DNA from: Chitinophaga pinensis
GTDB lineage: Bacteria; Bacteroidota; Bacteroidia; Flavobacteriales; Flavobacteriaceae
Reading direction: 5' to 3'
Length of the DNA: 15,809 nt
Assembly: GCA_943324925.2 (NCBI GenBank)
Contig: CALPNL020000024.1
Coordinates: forward strand, 1 to 15,809
Shown here: piece after piece, positions 1 to 7,980 of the stretch
How positions within the stretch are numbered: position 1 is the first letter of the stretch
How the letters are laid out: each line of letters begins with the position of its first letter
Notes under the pieces: generated by a model
Seen by the model: only the letters and a program-made list of their open reading frames with translations
Told to the model about the DNA's origin: nothing
Database searches by the model: none
Translations under genes and position numbers: made by a program

Positions 1-1065
1 AAAAATACGATCTACTTAATGCGTTTTTCATTTGGACCTTCGAAAATTCCGCAATGGAAAAGGGAGCAGTTTCCAAATGTCACCTATGATGAATACGAGT
101 ATTTAAAATCATCGGTAAATAATACCAAAGAAATGTGTTATCAGATGTTTACTGCAAGCCAATCCTTAAAATATGAAGCGAACATTGTAAGTGATGTAAA
201 TGTTTTTCCAGTTTCTCATGAAATAATTGATATTCAAGGATTAGAATTTCAAGAAGGCCGATTTTACAATGAAGCGGAGGCCAATTCAGGTGCAGCGTTA
301 GTTGTATTAGGAAATGAAGTGGCGCAAGGGCTATTTGAAGGAACTGATCCTATTGGAAAAAACATTAGAATGTACGGTCAAAAATTCACAGTTGTAGGTG
401 TTTTGAAAAAACAAGGTGCAGGTATTTTTGGTGAAAGTGATGACACTTCAGTTTATATACCAGTGAATTTTCTCAGAAGATTATACGGTGATAACAACGA
501 TTCAATGACTCCAGTAATCGTAATTAAACCTGAAAAAGGGATCGATATGGAAGCTTATAAAGCGGAATTAACTCAAAAATTGAGAAACTACCGCGGAATG
601 AAAACAGGCGAAATAGACAACTTTTTCATTAATGTACTGTCGGGTTTCACCGATTTATTGGACGGTATTATTTCTAAAATGAATGTTGTAGGTTGGATTA
701 TCAGTGGATTCTCCTTATTGGTTGGCGGATTTGGAATTGCCAATATTATGTTTGTTTCGGTAAAAGAACGAACCAATTTAATTGGAATTCAAAAATCATT
801 AGGGGCAAAAAATCGTTTTATCTTATTCCAATTTTTATTTGAAGCAGTTATTTTATCTGTAATTGGAGGTTTAATTGGACTTATTTTAGTTTGGCTGATT
901 TCAATTATTTTAACCAATGTATTGGATTTCGAATTTGTTTTGGGAATTGGAAACATACTTTTAGGAACTGGATTGGCGGCAGTGATCGGATTGATATCAG
1001 GAATTTTACCAGCCATTTCAGCCTCCAAATTAGATCCTGTCGAAGCCATTCGAACGGGAATGTAA
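1..1065 (+). CDS. ABC transporter permease, MacB/FtsX type (5' end outside window)
   Basis: The reading frame is already open at base 1, so the gene starts before the window; 354 codons are visible. The first part (to about base 670) resembles the extracytoplasmic MacB-type core domain. It is followed by three hydrophobic segments (about 685-760, 835-920 and 940-1020) typical of the FtsX-like permease domain. The cytoplasmic loop ERTNLIGIQKSLGAKNR and the C-terminal ending PAISASKLDPVEAIRTGM are strong family marks. The first transmembrane helix and N-terminus are missing only because of the window edge. Such permeases pair with an ATPase to export peptides, lipoproteins or drugs, or act as mechanotransmitters in the inner membrane. 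The substrate cannot be told, and no ATPase gene is in view. The gene ends 65 bp before the convergent accD. Confidence 0.9.
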   Translation, partial: KNTIYLMRFSFGPSKIPQWKREQFPNVTYDEYEYLKSSVNNTKEMCYQMFTASQSLKYEANIVSDVNVFPVSHEIIDIQGLEFQEGRFYNEAEANSGAALVVLGNEVAQGLFEGTDPIGKNIRMYGQKFTVVGVLKKQGAGIFGESDDTSVYIPVNFLRRLYGDNNDSMTPVIVIKPEKGIDMEAYKAELTQKLRNYRGMKTGEIDNFFINVLSGFTDLLDGIISKMNVVGWIISGFSLLVGGFGIANIMFVSVKERTNLIGIQKSLGAKNRFILFQFLFEAVILSVIGGLIGLILVWLISIILTNVLDFEFVLGIGNILLGTGLAAVIGLISGILPAISASKLDPVEAIRTGM

Positions 1066-1078
1066 ATAATATTAAATA

Positions 1079-1110
1079 AAAAAAACTCAAAGCTTACTTT
1101 GAGTTTTTTT
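1079..1110. terminator. Bidirectional intrinsic terminator between the ABC permease and accD
   Basis: A perfect stem CTCAAAG (1086-1092), loop CTTA, CTTTGAG (1097-1103) is flanked by an A-run (1078-1085) and a T-run (1104-1110). These runs extend the stem and give a U-tract on both strands. It sits between the ends of two convergent genes, so it can stop transcription from either side. Confidence 0.85.
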
Positions 1111-1129
1111 ATGTCTATGTTTTATAAAT

Positions 1130-1984
1130 TTATCTTACTTCTTGATTTAAAATCAAATCGATGTATAAATTAATTTTATCTTTTAATTCTTTTCTTGGAA
1201 CTATAAAATCTAAGAAACCATGTTCCAATAAGAACTCTGCTGTTTGAAACCCTTCGGGCAAATCTTTACCTGTGGTGTCTCTCACTACTCTTGGTCCTGC
1301 AAATCCTATTAAAGCCCCTGGTTCAGAAATGTTGATGTCACCTAACATAGCGTAAGAAGCAGTTGTTCCTCCAGTTGTTGGGTCGGTACATAAAGAAATA
1401 TAAGGAATCCCAGCTTCAGCTAATTGAGCTAATTTTGCCGATGTTTTTGCCAATTGCATTAAAGAATAAGCCGCTTCCATCATTCTCGCTCCTCCAGATT
1501 TTGAGATCATTACAAATGGAATTTTATTTTTTATAGAATAATCTATCCCACGTGCAATTTTTTCACCAACAACAGCTCCCATAGAACCACCTATAAAGGC
1601 AAAATCCATACAACAAACCACCAAATCATTTCCTTTGGATTTTCCAACACCTGTTCGAACCGCATCTTTCAATTTGGTTTTTTCCATAGCATCTTTCAAT
1701 CGCTCAGAATATTTTTTAGTATCCACAAAATGCAATGGATCTTTCGATGTCATTTTAGCATCTAATTCCTTAAATTCATTATTGTCGAATAATATTTCGA
1801 AATATTCTTTACTTCCAATTCGAACATGAAAACCATCTTCTGGGCTAACCCAAAGGTTTCTTGCTAATTCGTCGGCATCAATAATTTTTCCTGTTGGAGA
1901 TTTATACCATAATCCTTTAGGAACATCTTTCTTGTCCTCTGTTGGGGTAGTAATTCCTTTTTCTGTTCTTTTAAACCAAGACAT
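1130..1984 (-). CDS. accD: Acetyl-CoA carboxylase carboxyltransferase subunit beta
   Basis: This is the beta half of the carboxyltransferase of acetyl-CoA carboxylase, which with AccA moves the carboxyl group from biotin-BCCP to acetyl-CoA to make malonyl-CoA for fatty-acid synthesis in the cytoplasm. The crotonase-like fold shows FIGGSMG (130-136), SGGARMMEA (163-171), TDPTTGGTTASYAMLGD (200-216) and GFAGPR (227-232). The length of 284 residues fits the family. The N-terminal WYKSPTGK and WVSPEDG segments align with the zinc ribbon of E. coli AccD, but all four cysteine ligands are absent: S29, a one-residue gap, S47 and D50. The start is ATG with MSWFKR, the usual beginning in this group. 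The gene lies downstream of fbaA on the same strand with a palindromic repeat between them, and no promoter of its own is obvious. Confidence 0.96.
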   Translation of the reverse strand: MSWFKRTEKGITTPTEDKKDVPKGLWYKSPTGKIIDADELARNLWVSPEDGFHVRIGSKEYFEILFDNNEFKELDAKMTSKDPLHFVDTKKYSERLKDAMEKTKLKDAVRTGVGKSKGNDLVVCCMDFAFIGGSMGAVVGEKIARGIDYSIKNKIPFVMISKSGGARMMEAAYSLMQLAKTSAKLAQLAEAGIPYISLCTDPTTGGTTASYAMLGDINISEPGALIGFAGPRVVRDTTGKDLPEGFQTAEFLLEHGFLDFIVPRKELKDKINLYIDLILNQEVR

Positions 1985-1989
1985 AATTT

Positions 1990-2048
1990 TAATGGATAAT
2001 GGATAATTGACAAGGAATAATTATTAATTGTCAATTATCAATTGTTAA
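1990..2048. repeat. AT-rich palindromic intergenic repeat between fbaA and accD
   Basis: GATAATTGACAA (2002-2013) and its exact reverse complement TTGTCAATTATC (2028-2039) form a perfect 12-bp inverted repeat around a 14-nt spacer. The spacer itself contains the palindrome AATAATTATT (2017-2026). Short direct repeats flank it: AATGGAT occurs twice from 1991, and CAATT units recur to 2044. The whole gap between the two minus-strand genes is made of this material. It could form a hairpin in the fbaA-accD transcript, but there is no U-tract after it on either strand, so a terminator is unlikely. It looks like a dispersed intergenic repeat, which cannot be confirmed from one copy. Confidence 0.6.
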
Positions 2049-3116
2049 TTACAAAGTGTTTACGTTATTCAAATCTGCGAAAGCTTGTTCTAATCTCGCA
2101 TTGAATGTCATTTCTCCTTCACGAACCCATTTTCTAGGATCGTAATATTTTTTATTTGGTTGCTCAGCACCTTCTGGATTTCCGATTTGGGTTTTTAAAT
2201 AATCTATATGATTGACCACATAGTCACGAATTCCTTCGGTATAAGCAAATTGTAAATCGGTATCTAAATTCATTTTCACCACACCATATCCAATAGCTTC
2301 TCTGATTTCTTCCAATGTAGATCCTGATCCACCATGAAACACAAAATCAACTGGATTATTTCCAGTATTAAATTTTTCCTGAACGTAAACTTGAGAATTT
2401 TTCAAGATTTTAGGAGTCAATTTAACATTTCCTGGTTTGTATACCCCATGAACATTTCCGAAAGAAGCAGCAATAGTAAAACGCGGACTCACTTTCAATA
2501 ATTCTTCGTAGGCATAAGCAACTTCTGAAGGTTGCGTGTATAATTTTGAACTATCAACATCAGAATTGTCAACTCCATCCTCTTCGCCACCAGTAATTCC
2601 AAGTTCAATTTCTAATGTCATCCCCATTTTGCTCATTCTAGCTAAATAAGTTTTGCAAATTTCGATATTCTCTTCAATTGGCTCTTCTGATAAATCGATC
2701 ATATGAGAACTGTAAAGAGGTTTTCCAGTTTCAGCAAAATGAGCTTCACTAGCATCTAATAATCCGTCAATCCAAGGCAATAATTTTTTTGCACAGTGAT
2801 CAGTATGAAGTATAACAGTTGCTCCGTAAGCTTCTGCTAAGGTATGAACGTGTTTTGCTCCAGCAATTCCACCTAAAATAGCGGCTTTTTCATTTGCGTT
2901 AGACAAACCTTTTCCAGCATTAAAAATACATCCACCATTAGAAAATTGGATAATAACAGGGGCGTTTAATTTTGCAGCAGTTTCTAAAACACCATTAATC
3001 GTGCTTGAACCGGTTACATTTATTGCAGGAAGGGCAAATCCTTTTTCTTTTGCATAGCTAAAAATTGCTTGAACTGAATCGCCAGTTGCAACTCCAGCTT
3101 TGATGTTGTGTGACAT
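2049..3116 (-). CDS. fbaA: Fructose-bisphosphate aldolase, class IIA
   Basis: This zinc-dependent aldolase reversibly cleaves fructose 1,6-bisphosphate to dihydroxyacetone phosphate and glyceraldehyde 3-phosphate in glycolysis and gluconeogenesis. Its 355 residues match the long E. coli FbaA type. HTDHCAKK (104-111) carries the catalytic Asp106 and zinc ligand His107. ELGITGGEEDG (171-181) is the glutamate-rich loop. NVHGVY (221-226) and HGGSGS (261-266) give the other zinc-binding histidines, and NLDTD (283-287) is the phosphate/substrate segment. The start is ATG (MSHNIKAG). A perfect TAnnTTTG element lies 30 nt upstream of the start codon. accD follows after 64 bp on the same strand and is probably co-transcribed. 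Cytoplasmic. Confidence 0.97.
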   Translation of the reverse strand: MSHNIKAGVATGDSVQAIFSYAKEKGFALPAINVTGSSTINGVLETAAKLNAPVIIQFSNGGCIFNAGKGLSNANEKAAILGGIAGAKHVHTLAEAYGATVILHTDHCAKKLLPWIDGLLDASEAHFAETGKPLYSSHMIDLSEEPIEENIEICKTYLARMSKMGMTLEIELGITGGEEDGVDNSDVDSSKLYTQPSEVAYAYEELLKVSPRFTIAASFGNVHGVYKPGNVKLTPKILKNSQVYVQEKFNTGNNPVDFVFHGGSGSTLEEIREAIGYGVVKMNLDTDLQFAYTEGIRDYVVNHIDYLKTQIGNPEGAEQPNKKYYDPRKWVREGEMTFNARLEQAFADLNNVNTL

Positions 3117-3146
3117 TTATGTGTTGTTTTATTATTTATAAGTCCG

Positions 3147-3154
3147 CAAAATTA
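3147..3154 (-). promoter_or_regulatory. Putative -7 promoter element for fbaA (TAATTTTG)
   Basis: Read on the minus strand this is TAATTTTG, a perfect match to the Bacteroidota -7 consensus TAnnTTTG. It lies in the 51-bp gap between tamL and fbaA, 30 nt before the fbaA start codon. I see no clear TTTG -33 box at the usual spacing. Confidence 0.45.
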
Positions 3155-3167
3155 ATAATTTATAAAA

Positions 3168-5723
3168 TTAGAATGGATAATTAATTCCAATATTTATTAC
3201 AGATTTATCTAAATTATAATCTTTAAACCATTTTCTTCCATCTTCTTCGGATGGATTATAGGTTTTGAATCCTAAATCCATTCTGACAATAAAAAAGTTA
3301 AAATCATATCTAAACCCAAACCCTGAACCAATAGCACTGTTTTTTAATGAATTTATATTTTTAAATACATATTTTTCATCATCAACATTGTCTAGAACAT
3401 TCCAAATATTACCAGCATCAATAAATAGAGCGCCATTTAACTGACCAAATAAATTAAAACGAAGTTCGGCGCTTAGAGCTAATTTTAAATTGGCCTCATT
3501 AAAATCATTTATTCCACCACTTGCGCCAGGACCTAAACCATAGGATTGCCAAGCTCTATTGTCATTGGTTCCGCCTGCAAAGTAACTTCTAGAAAATGGA
3601 ATGTTGTTAGAATTTCCGTAAGGAATTGCAATTCCAGCAAAGGAACGAATTGCCAGTATTCGTTTTCGATGTAAATCCCATAACTTAATAAATTCGCCCT
3701 CTACTTTAAAATACTGAGAGTAATCTACTTCAAAAAACTTGTTAGTGCTTTCTTGATTATCTAATTGTTTCGAAGCTCTAGCAAGAAGCGATAATAAGTT
3801 ACCGGCAGATTCTATTTTTCCTCTGAAAATCATAAAATCGTTATCGTTTTGATCTTTTTTTGTATTCTCAGAGTAATTATAACTTGTAGAAACAATTAAA
3901 TCATTCTCGGTTAATCTTCTTCTCCTTTCTTCGATACTTCGAATGGTTTTATAATCTTCTGCTGAAGGAATTATAGTTGGGTTTGAACCTAAAATATCAT
4001 TTGTAAATCCATTGGTGCCGCTTTCAATAATTAATTCTTGATTACTATTAAAATAATTTGGATTTACTGCATAATTTGGATTTTGAGCCAATGAGTTTAA
4101 GACATAATACGATGATTTGTAAATATTAAAATAGTTACTTGTATTCACATTTTTTACAAATTGGATGTTCAACAACTCAAGTCTAGCCTTAACACTCTCA
4201 TTGGGGTTCCAATTATAATTAAGGGAACTCGTAAAATTTTGCTTGTCCAAACCAATGTTTTCTTGCTTGATATAACCTACGGCTAAACTGGTGAAAGGCA
4301 ACATTCTTTTTGGAATTATTCGCTCTGTTTTAATTGGAAAAAATACCCTTGGCAAATGGAGTTTAATATCAAAACCATATTCCGAAACATTGAAAAAGCT
4401 ATTATTGATTTTTGCTACTTCTTTTGAGGAACCTATATTTCCTCTAGCAGACAATTCTAATGTTTCCGCACCTTGAAATATATTTCTAAAGGAAACAGAG
4501 GTACTTGCTGTTATACCGATATCTTGAATTGCCGAATGGGTAAAGTCAAAGTTGTAACCAAAACTTAATTTAGGTCTTGGTGATAAATAGATATTTGTAA
4601 TTAATGAATTTTCATTTTTTGGATCAACTACATATTGAATTAACGGATAGTTAAAAACACGCAATCCGCCCAAAGACCTAGAAGTTAAAGTTGTATTTAT
4701 ATCTGAAAAAGTACTGCCCTTAGAAATAAAAACAGCGTCAGTGATCGCTTTTGGTCTGTATTTTAATTTTGAAACGCTATATAAATTGAAATTATTAAAG
4801 GAAACACTATCTAAAATAGTTTCATTTGTTTTTGAAGTCAGATTGTCTGTGTAAATATTTACATTACTAATTTTATACAATTTAAATGGGATTATTTTAG
4901 TAGAATCGCCAACTCTTATCGACTGATTTTCAATGTTTAAATCAATATTTGCTTTACTGTTAGCATTTAAAGTGTCAATGGAATAATTGATGTAATTTTG
5001 TTGAAAATAATAGGCGCCATTATTTCTAAAATGAGTAGTAATTCTATTTCTCTCGGCATCAAAATCGATTTTATTGTATTGTTTTCCCGTTTTTAGGAAG
5101 GCCAATTCCTTAGTTGTTTTGTAGAGTGAATCTAAAATTGTGGTTTTAATATTCACATTAATTGTATCCAATATAAACGGATTTCCTTTAGTAACGCTGT
5201 ATTTTATTGAGGCTTTTTTATTGTTAAGGCTATCAATTTTATAATTGCCTTTTAGATTAAAATAACCTTTGTCAAAATAATAAGATTGTAGTCTTGATAA
5301 AGATCGATCGGTGCTTTTTTGATCTAATAATACAGGTTCCTCTCCTGTTTTTTTAAGAAAACTGTGTATCCCCGAATAATAAAAGGATTTTCCCAAACGG
5401 TCTACTTGCTTTTTTGAAAGCCATTTTGCCATTGCAGTATATTTATCAGGGTTATTGATAAATTTTGCTTTAAATGTAGAATCTGGGTTTGGGTTTGCCA
5501 AGTTAAAAATATTCAATCGTAAGCGGTAGCCAAGTAAAGAACTGTTCGGTTTTTGATACAATTGATTGGTTACGTCTTCGTTACTTTCTTTTTTCCCGTC
5601 AACTAAAATTTCATTTTTAGTCAGTAGCATTTTTCCATTTGGAACTCTTCTTAAAGAATTACAAGCAGAGATTATTACTGCAATTAGAATAAATAATGAT
5701 ATTTTTGTAGTCTGGTTTCTCAA
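3168..5723 (-). CDS. tamL: TamL-like Omp85 outer-membrane lipoprotein (BamA/TamA family)
   Basis: The 851-residue protein has an Omp85 layout. A lipoprotein signal peptide ends in the lipobox IISAC (Cys21). A POTRA-rich periplasmic half runs to about residue 385 (for example RSLSRLQSYYFDKGYF). The rest is a 16-strand-type barrel ending in NIGINYPF. The segment RSYFAGGTNDNRAW, around residues 710-725, corresponds to the conserved Omp85 L6/RGF-type motif. In Bacteroidota, Omp85 proteins anchored as lipoproteins are called TamL and work with TamB in outer-membrane assembly or transport; that role is inferred here by family. The start is TTG at 5723: a TGA lies three codons upstream in frame and no ATG occurs before the lipobox. 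A TACTTTTG element is 20 nt upstream. It diverges from the RNA methyltransferase with only 38 bp between. Confidence 0.88.
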   Translation of the reverse strand: MRNQTTKISLFILIAVIISACNSLRRVPNGKMLLTKNEILVDGKKESNEDVTNQLYQKPNSSLLGYRLRLNIFNLANPNPDSTFKAKFINNPDKYTAMAKWLSKKQVDRLGKSFYYSGIHSFLKKTGEEPVLLDQKSTDRSLSRLQSYYFDKGYFNLKGNYKIDSLNNKKASIKYSVTKGNPFILDTINVNIKTTILDSLYKTTKELAFLKTGKQYNKIDFDAERNRITTHFRNNGAYYFQQNYINYSIDTLNANSKANIDLNIENQSIRVGDSTKIIPFKLYKISNVNIYTDNLTSKTNETILDSVSFNNFNLYSVSKLKYRPKAITDAVFISKGSTFSDINTTLTSRSLGGLRVFNYPLIQYVVDPKNENSLITNIYLSPRPKLSFGYNFDFTHSAIQDIGITASTSVSFRNIFQGAETLELSARGNIGSSKEVAKINNSFFNVSEYGFDIKLHLPRVFFPIKTERIIPKRMLPFTSLAVGYIKQENIGLDKQNFTSSLNYNWNPNESVKARLELLNIQFVKNVNTSNYFNIYKSSYYVLNSLAQNPNYAVNPNYFNSNQELIIESGTNGFTNDILGSNPTIIPSAEDYKTIRSIEERRRRLTENDLIVSTSYNYSENTKKDQNDNDFMIFRGKIESAGNLLSLLARASKQLDNQESTNKFFEVDYSQYFKVEGEFIKLWDLHRKRILAIRSFAGIAIPYGNSNNIPFSRSYFAGGTNDNRAWQSYGLGPGASGGINDFNEANLKLALSAELRFNLFGQLNGALFIDAGNIWNVLDNVDDEKYVFKNINSLKNSAIGSGFGFRYDFNFFIVRMDLGFKTYNPSEEDGRKWFKDYNLDKSVINIGINYPF

Positions 5724-5743
5724 AGGATGTCAAATATTTAATT

Positions 5744-5751
5744 CAAAAGTA
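5744..5751 (-). promoter_or_regulatory. Putative -7 promoter element for tamL (TACTTTTG)
   Basis: On the minus strand this reads TACTTTTG, a perfect TAnnTTTG match, 20 nt before the TTG start of tamL. It sits in the 38-bp gap between the divergent tamL and methyltransferase genes. Its upstream contacts would fall inside the methyltransferase coding region. No comparable element is seen for the plus-strand gene. Confidence 0.45.
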
Positions 5752-5761
5752 CATTATTTCT

Positions 5762-6484
5762 ATGGTTAGTAAAAACCAAATAAAGTTTATATCTAGTTTG
5801 CATCTAAAAAAAAATAGAATTGCAAGTCAATTATTCATTGCTGAGGGTGTAAAAGTAATTCAGGAATTGTTGAATTCCAACTTTATATTAGAACATTTGT
5901 ATAGCACCGAACCTTTGTTTGATGCCCTTCAGGCTGATTTAAAATCGATAATTTCTGAATCTGAATTAAAGAAAATAAGTGCTTTAACAACACCTAATAA
6001 TTGCTTGGCAGTTTTTAAAATACCTGCTTCAATGCCAATTGAAGAAAAGGGTTTAATCTTAGCTTTAGATGATATTCGCGACCCTGGAAATTTAGGCACT
6101 ATATTGAGATTGTGTGATTGGTTTGGAATTTTTCAAGTAATTTGTTCGGAACAAACGGTCGATTTGTTCAACCCAAAAGTAGTTCAGGCAACCATGGGTT
6201 CCATTTCTAGAGTCAATGTGAGTTATGTAAATTTAAAATCATTTATCCAAAATTCTTCCTTACCAATATTTGGCACTTTTATGGATGGCTCCAATGTTTA
6301 TAAAGAAAATCTACCGAAAGAAGCGATTGTAATTATGGGAAATGAAGCCAATGGAATTTCTCAACAAATTGAAAACAGCATTAAAAACAGATTAACAATT
6401 CCACGTTTTGGCGATTTACAACTTACAGAAAGTTTAAATGTAGCAACTGCAACAGCAATAATTTTAAGTGAATTTAGAAGATAA
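5762..6484 (+). CDS. TrmH/SpoU-family RNA 2'-O-ribose methyltransferase
   Basis: This is an S-adenosylmethionine-dependent methyltransferase of the knotted SPOUT superfamily, expected to methylate a 2'-hydroxyl in tRNA or rRNA in the cytoplasm. The N-terminal 90 residues match the substrate-binding domain of RlmB-like enzymes (for example ASQLFIAEGVKVIQELL). The three SpoU motifs follow: LDDIRDPGNLGTILR (102-116, with the motif 1 Asn110 and Arg116), IVIMGNEANGIS (189-200) and LTESLNVATATAI (221-233). The length of 240 residues is normal for the family. The exact target (23S rRNA G2251, tRNA G18 or another site) cannot be decided from sequence alone, so no gene symbol is given. The start is ATG, and the gene ends 7 bp from the convergent porT stop. 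Confidence 0.92.
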   Translation: MVSKNQIKFISSLHLKKNRIASQLFIAEGVKVIQELLNSNFILEHLYSTEPLFDALQADLKSIISESELKKISALTTPNNCLAVFKIPASMPIEEKGLILALDDIRDPGNLGTILRLCDWFGIFQVICSEQTVDLFNPKVVQATMGSISRVNVSYVNLKSFIQNSSLPIFGTFMDGSNVYKENLPKEAIVIMGNEANGISQQIENSIKNRLTIPRFGDLQLTESLNVATATAIILSEFRR

Positions 6485-6491
6485 TTTTCTT

Positions 6492-7196
6492 TTAATGAAA
6501 AGTAAAATTAATTAGAATCGCCCTAGTTTTCATCGATTCTATATTGGTAGTCCAAGGACTTAAAGGATCATTATCTCGAATCAATTCATCTTCCAATCCG
6601 AAAACGCCTCGTATTGAAGGAGAAAATTTAAAGTATTCAAAATACAAATCTATTCCAAAACCCAATTCGTAATTGGATGTCCAAGATTTCACTCTAAAGC
6701 GTTGCTGAAAATTATCATCGGTAGAATTGGAATTGCTCCCTAAATTTAAAGTTCCAGAAACTCCTGCAGTTAAATACGGACGAACATTTCCAGTTCTTAA
6801 TGCAGAAAATTTTAGTAATAATGGAAGATGGATATAAGTCGATTTTACTTCTCTGTAGGCATCAATTTCTCTGATTAAATTTGGGAATCTTAGATTTCTT
6901 TGGGTATAATATAAACCCGGTTCAAAGCGTAAATTAATATATTCATGAAGCCTTAAATCACCTACCAAACCAACATTAAATCCAGTAGTGCTTTCAACTT
7001 TAACATCTTCATATTGTAAACTTTTATAGTCAATTTTAAAACCATAAGAATTAAAACCTAAAAAATAACCCCAATACACTTTAGATTTATCGAAGTTTTC
7101 TAAGTTCACAAGCGGATCATAGCTGAACATCCCTTTTGTTTGGGAAAATCCAATGCTTGAAAACAGTAGAAATAATACGATTATTCTTTTTTTCAT
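6492..7196 (-). CDS. porT: PorT-like outer-membrane beta-barrel protein of type IX secretion
   Basis: The 234-residue protein begins with a signal peptide (MKKRIIVLFLLFSSIGFS, cleavage near residue 18). The rest is a small beta-barrel of alternating hydrophobic strands such as GFNVGLVGDLRL, INLRFEPGLYYTQ and YIHLPLLLKFS, ending in the aromatic-rich ILINFTFH. This matches the PorT family (outer-membrane beta-barrel domain, about 230 residues), a component needed for the type IX secretion system and gliding-related export in Bacteroidota. It sits 18 bp downstream of ubiE on the same strand, so co-transcription is likely. Assignment rests on recognised sequence character, size and the ubiE neighbour; other PorT-fold barrel proteins are the alternative. 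Confidence 0.82.
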   Translation of the reverse strand: MKKRIIVLFLLFSSIGFSQTKGMFSYDPLVNLENFDKSKVYWGYFLGFNSYGFKIDYKSLQYEDVKVESTTGFNVGLVGDLRLHEYINLRFEPGLYYTQRNLRFPNLIREIDAYREVKSTYIHLPLLLKFSALRTGNVRPYLTAGVSGTLNLGSNSNSTDDNFQQRFRVKSWTSNYELGFGIDLYFEYFKFSPSIRGVFGLEDELIRDNDPLSPWTTNIESMKTRAILINFTFH

Positions 7197-7214
7197 TTTA
7201 AGATCCTATTCAAT

Positions 7215-7946
7215 TTATTTTTTTGAAGCCGAATAAATGGTTGCAACACCAAATGTTTGAGGCATCGCTTTCACCTCTATAAACCCAATTTTTCTTAAAA
7301 TATTGTTTAACGCTTCTGCATAAGGAAAAACAGATGCTGATTCTGATAAATATTGGTACGCAGAATCGTCTTTTGAGAATAATTTTCCAATTAATGGGAG
7401 TATATTTTTAGAGTAAAATGTATAACCTTGTTTGTACGGAGTTTTATCTGGGACCGAGGTTTCTAAAATTACAAATATACCGGTGGGTTTTAAAACTCGA
7501 AGAATTTCAGCCAACCCTTTTTCTAGATTTTCAAAATTCCTTACCCCAAAAGCAACCGTAATTGCATCAAAAGTATTATCCTCAAAGGGCATGTTTTCGG
7601 AATCAGCTAAAATCATTTCTATTTTATCCGATAGATTTTTTGCTTTAATTTTATTTCTTCCTACTTCCAACATTCCAGCTGAAATATCCAAACCAATAAT
7701 TTTTTCAGCACTGGTATTGGTCATCAAAATGGCTAAATCTCCTGTTCCTGTTGCAATATCTAAAACGGTTTTAGGATTTTTATCCGAAACCAATTTCAAT
7801 ACTTTTTTACGCCATTTGATGTCGATACCAAAAGAAATAACTCGGTTTAAACCATCATAATTTCCAGAAATAGTATCAAACATTTGTGCAACTTGCTCTT
7901 TTTTCCCTAATTCCGAATCTTTGTACGGGGTAATATTCTTAGACAT
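7215..7946 (-). CDS. ubiE: Demethylmenaquinone methyltransferase (UbiE/MenG)
   Basis: This SAM-dependent C-methyltransferase performs the last step of menaquinone synthesis, converting demethylmenaquinone to menaquinone. Menaquinone is the usual quinone of Bacteroidota, so the menaquinone role is the expected one. Motif I is VLDIATGTGD (61-70), the acidic residue after beta-2 is in GLDIS (Asp87), and the family signature PFEDNTFDAITVAFGVRNF (120-138) is intact. The N-terminal segment VAQMFDTISGNYDGLNRVIS is also diagnostic. The length of 243 residues is standard. The start is ATG, and a perfect TACCTTTG element lies 17 nt upstream in the short gap after folA, which suggests its own promoter. 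porT follows after 18 bp. Confidence 0.96.
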   Translation of the reverse strand: MSKNITPYKDSELGKKEQVAQMFDTISGNYDGLNRVISFGIDIKWRKKVLKLVSDKNPKTVLDIATGTGDLAILMTNTSAEKIIGLDISAGMLEVGRNKIKAKNLSDKIEMILADSENMPFEDNTFDAITVAFGVRNFENLEKGLAEILRVLKPTGIFVILETSVPDKTPYKQGYTFYSKNILPLIGKLFSKDDSAYQYLSESASVFPYAEALNNILRKIGFIEVKAMPQTFGVATIYSASKK

Positions 7947-7963
7947 GGAGTATTAATTTTGGG

Positions 7964-7971
7964 CAAAGGTA
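7964..7971 (-). promoter_or_regulatory. Putative -7 promoter element for ubiE-porT (TACCTTTG)
   Basis: On the minus strand this reads TACCTTTG, a perfect TAnnTTTG match, 17 nt before the ubiE start codon within the 34-bp gap after folA. The -33 region would lie at the end of folA and shows no clear TTTG. Confidence 0.45.
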
Positions 7972-7980
7972 AGTATTTAA

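Noticed and set aside
891..1090. Short open frames on both strands across the end of the ABC permease
   Set aside because: They overlap the conserved FtsX C-terminus in other frames, and low-complexity hydrophobic codons explain them.
6485..6504. Possible terminator hairpin CTTTT-AATG-AAAAG between the methyltransferase and porT
   Set aside because: The stem has only five pairs, four of them A-T, and it overlaps the porT stop codon. It is too weak to call a terminator, although the genes do converge here.
7432..7860. Open frame of 142 codons on the plus strand opposite ubiE
   Set aside because: It lies wholly antisense to a clear ubiE with intact motifs, has no recognisable domain, and is the by-product of ubiE codon use.
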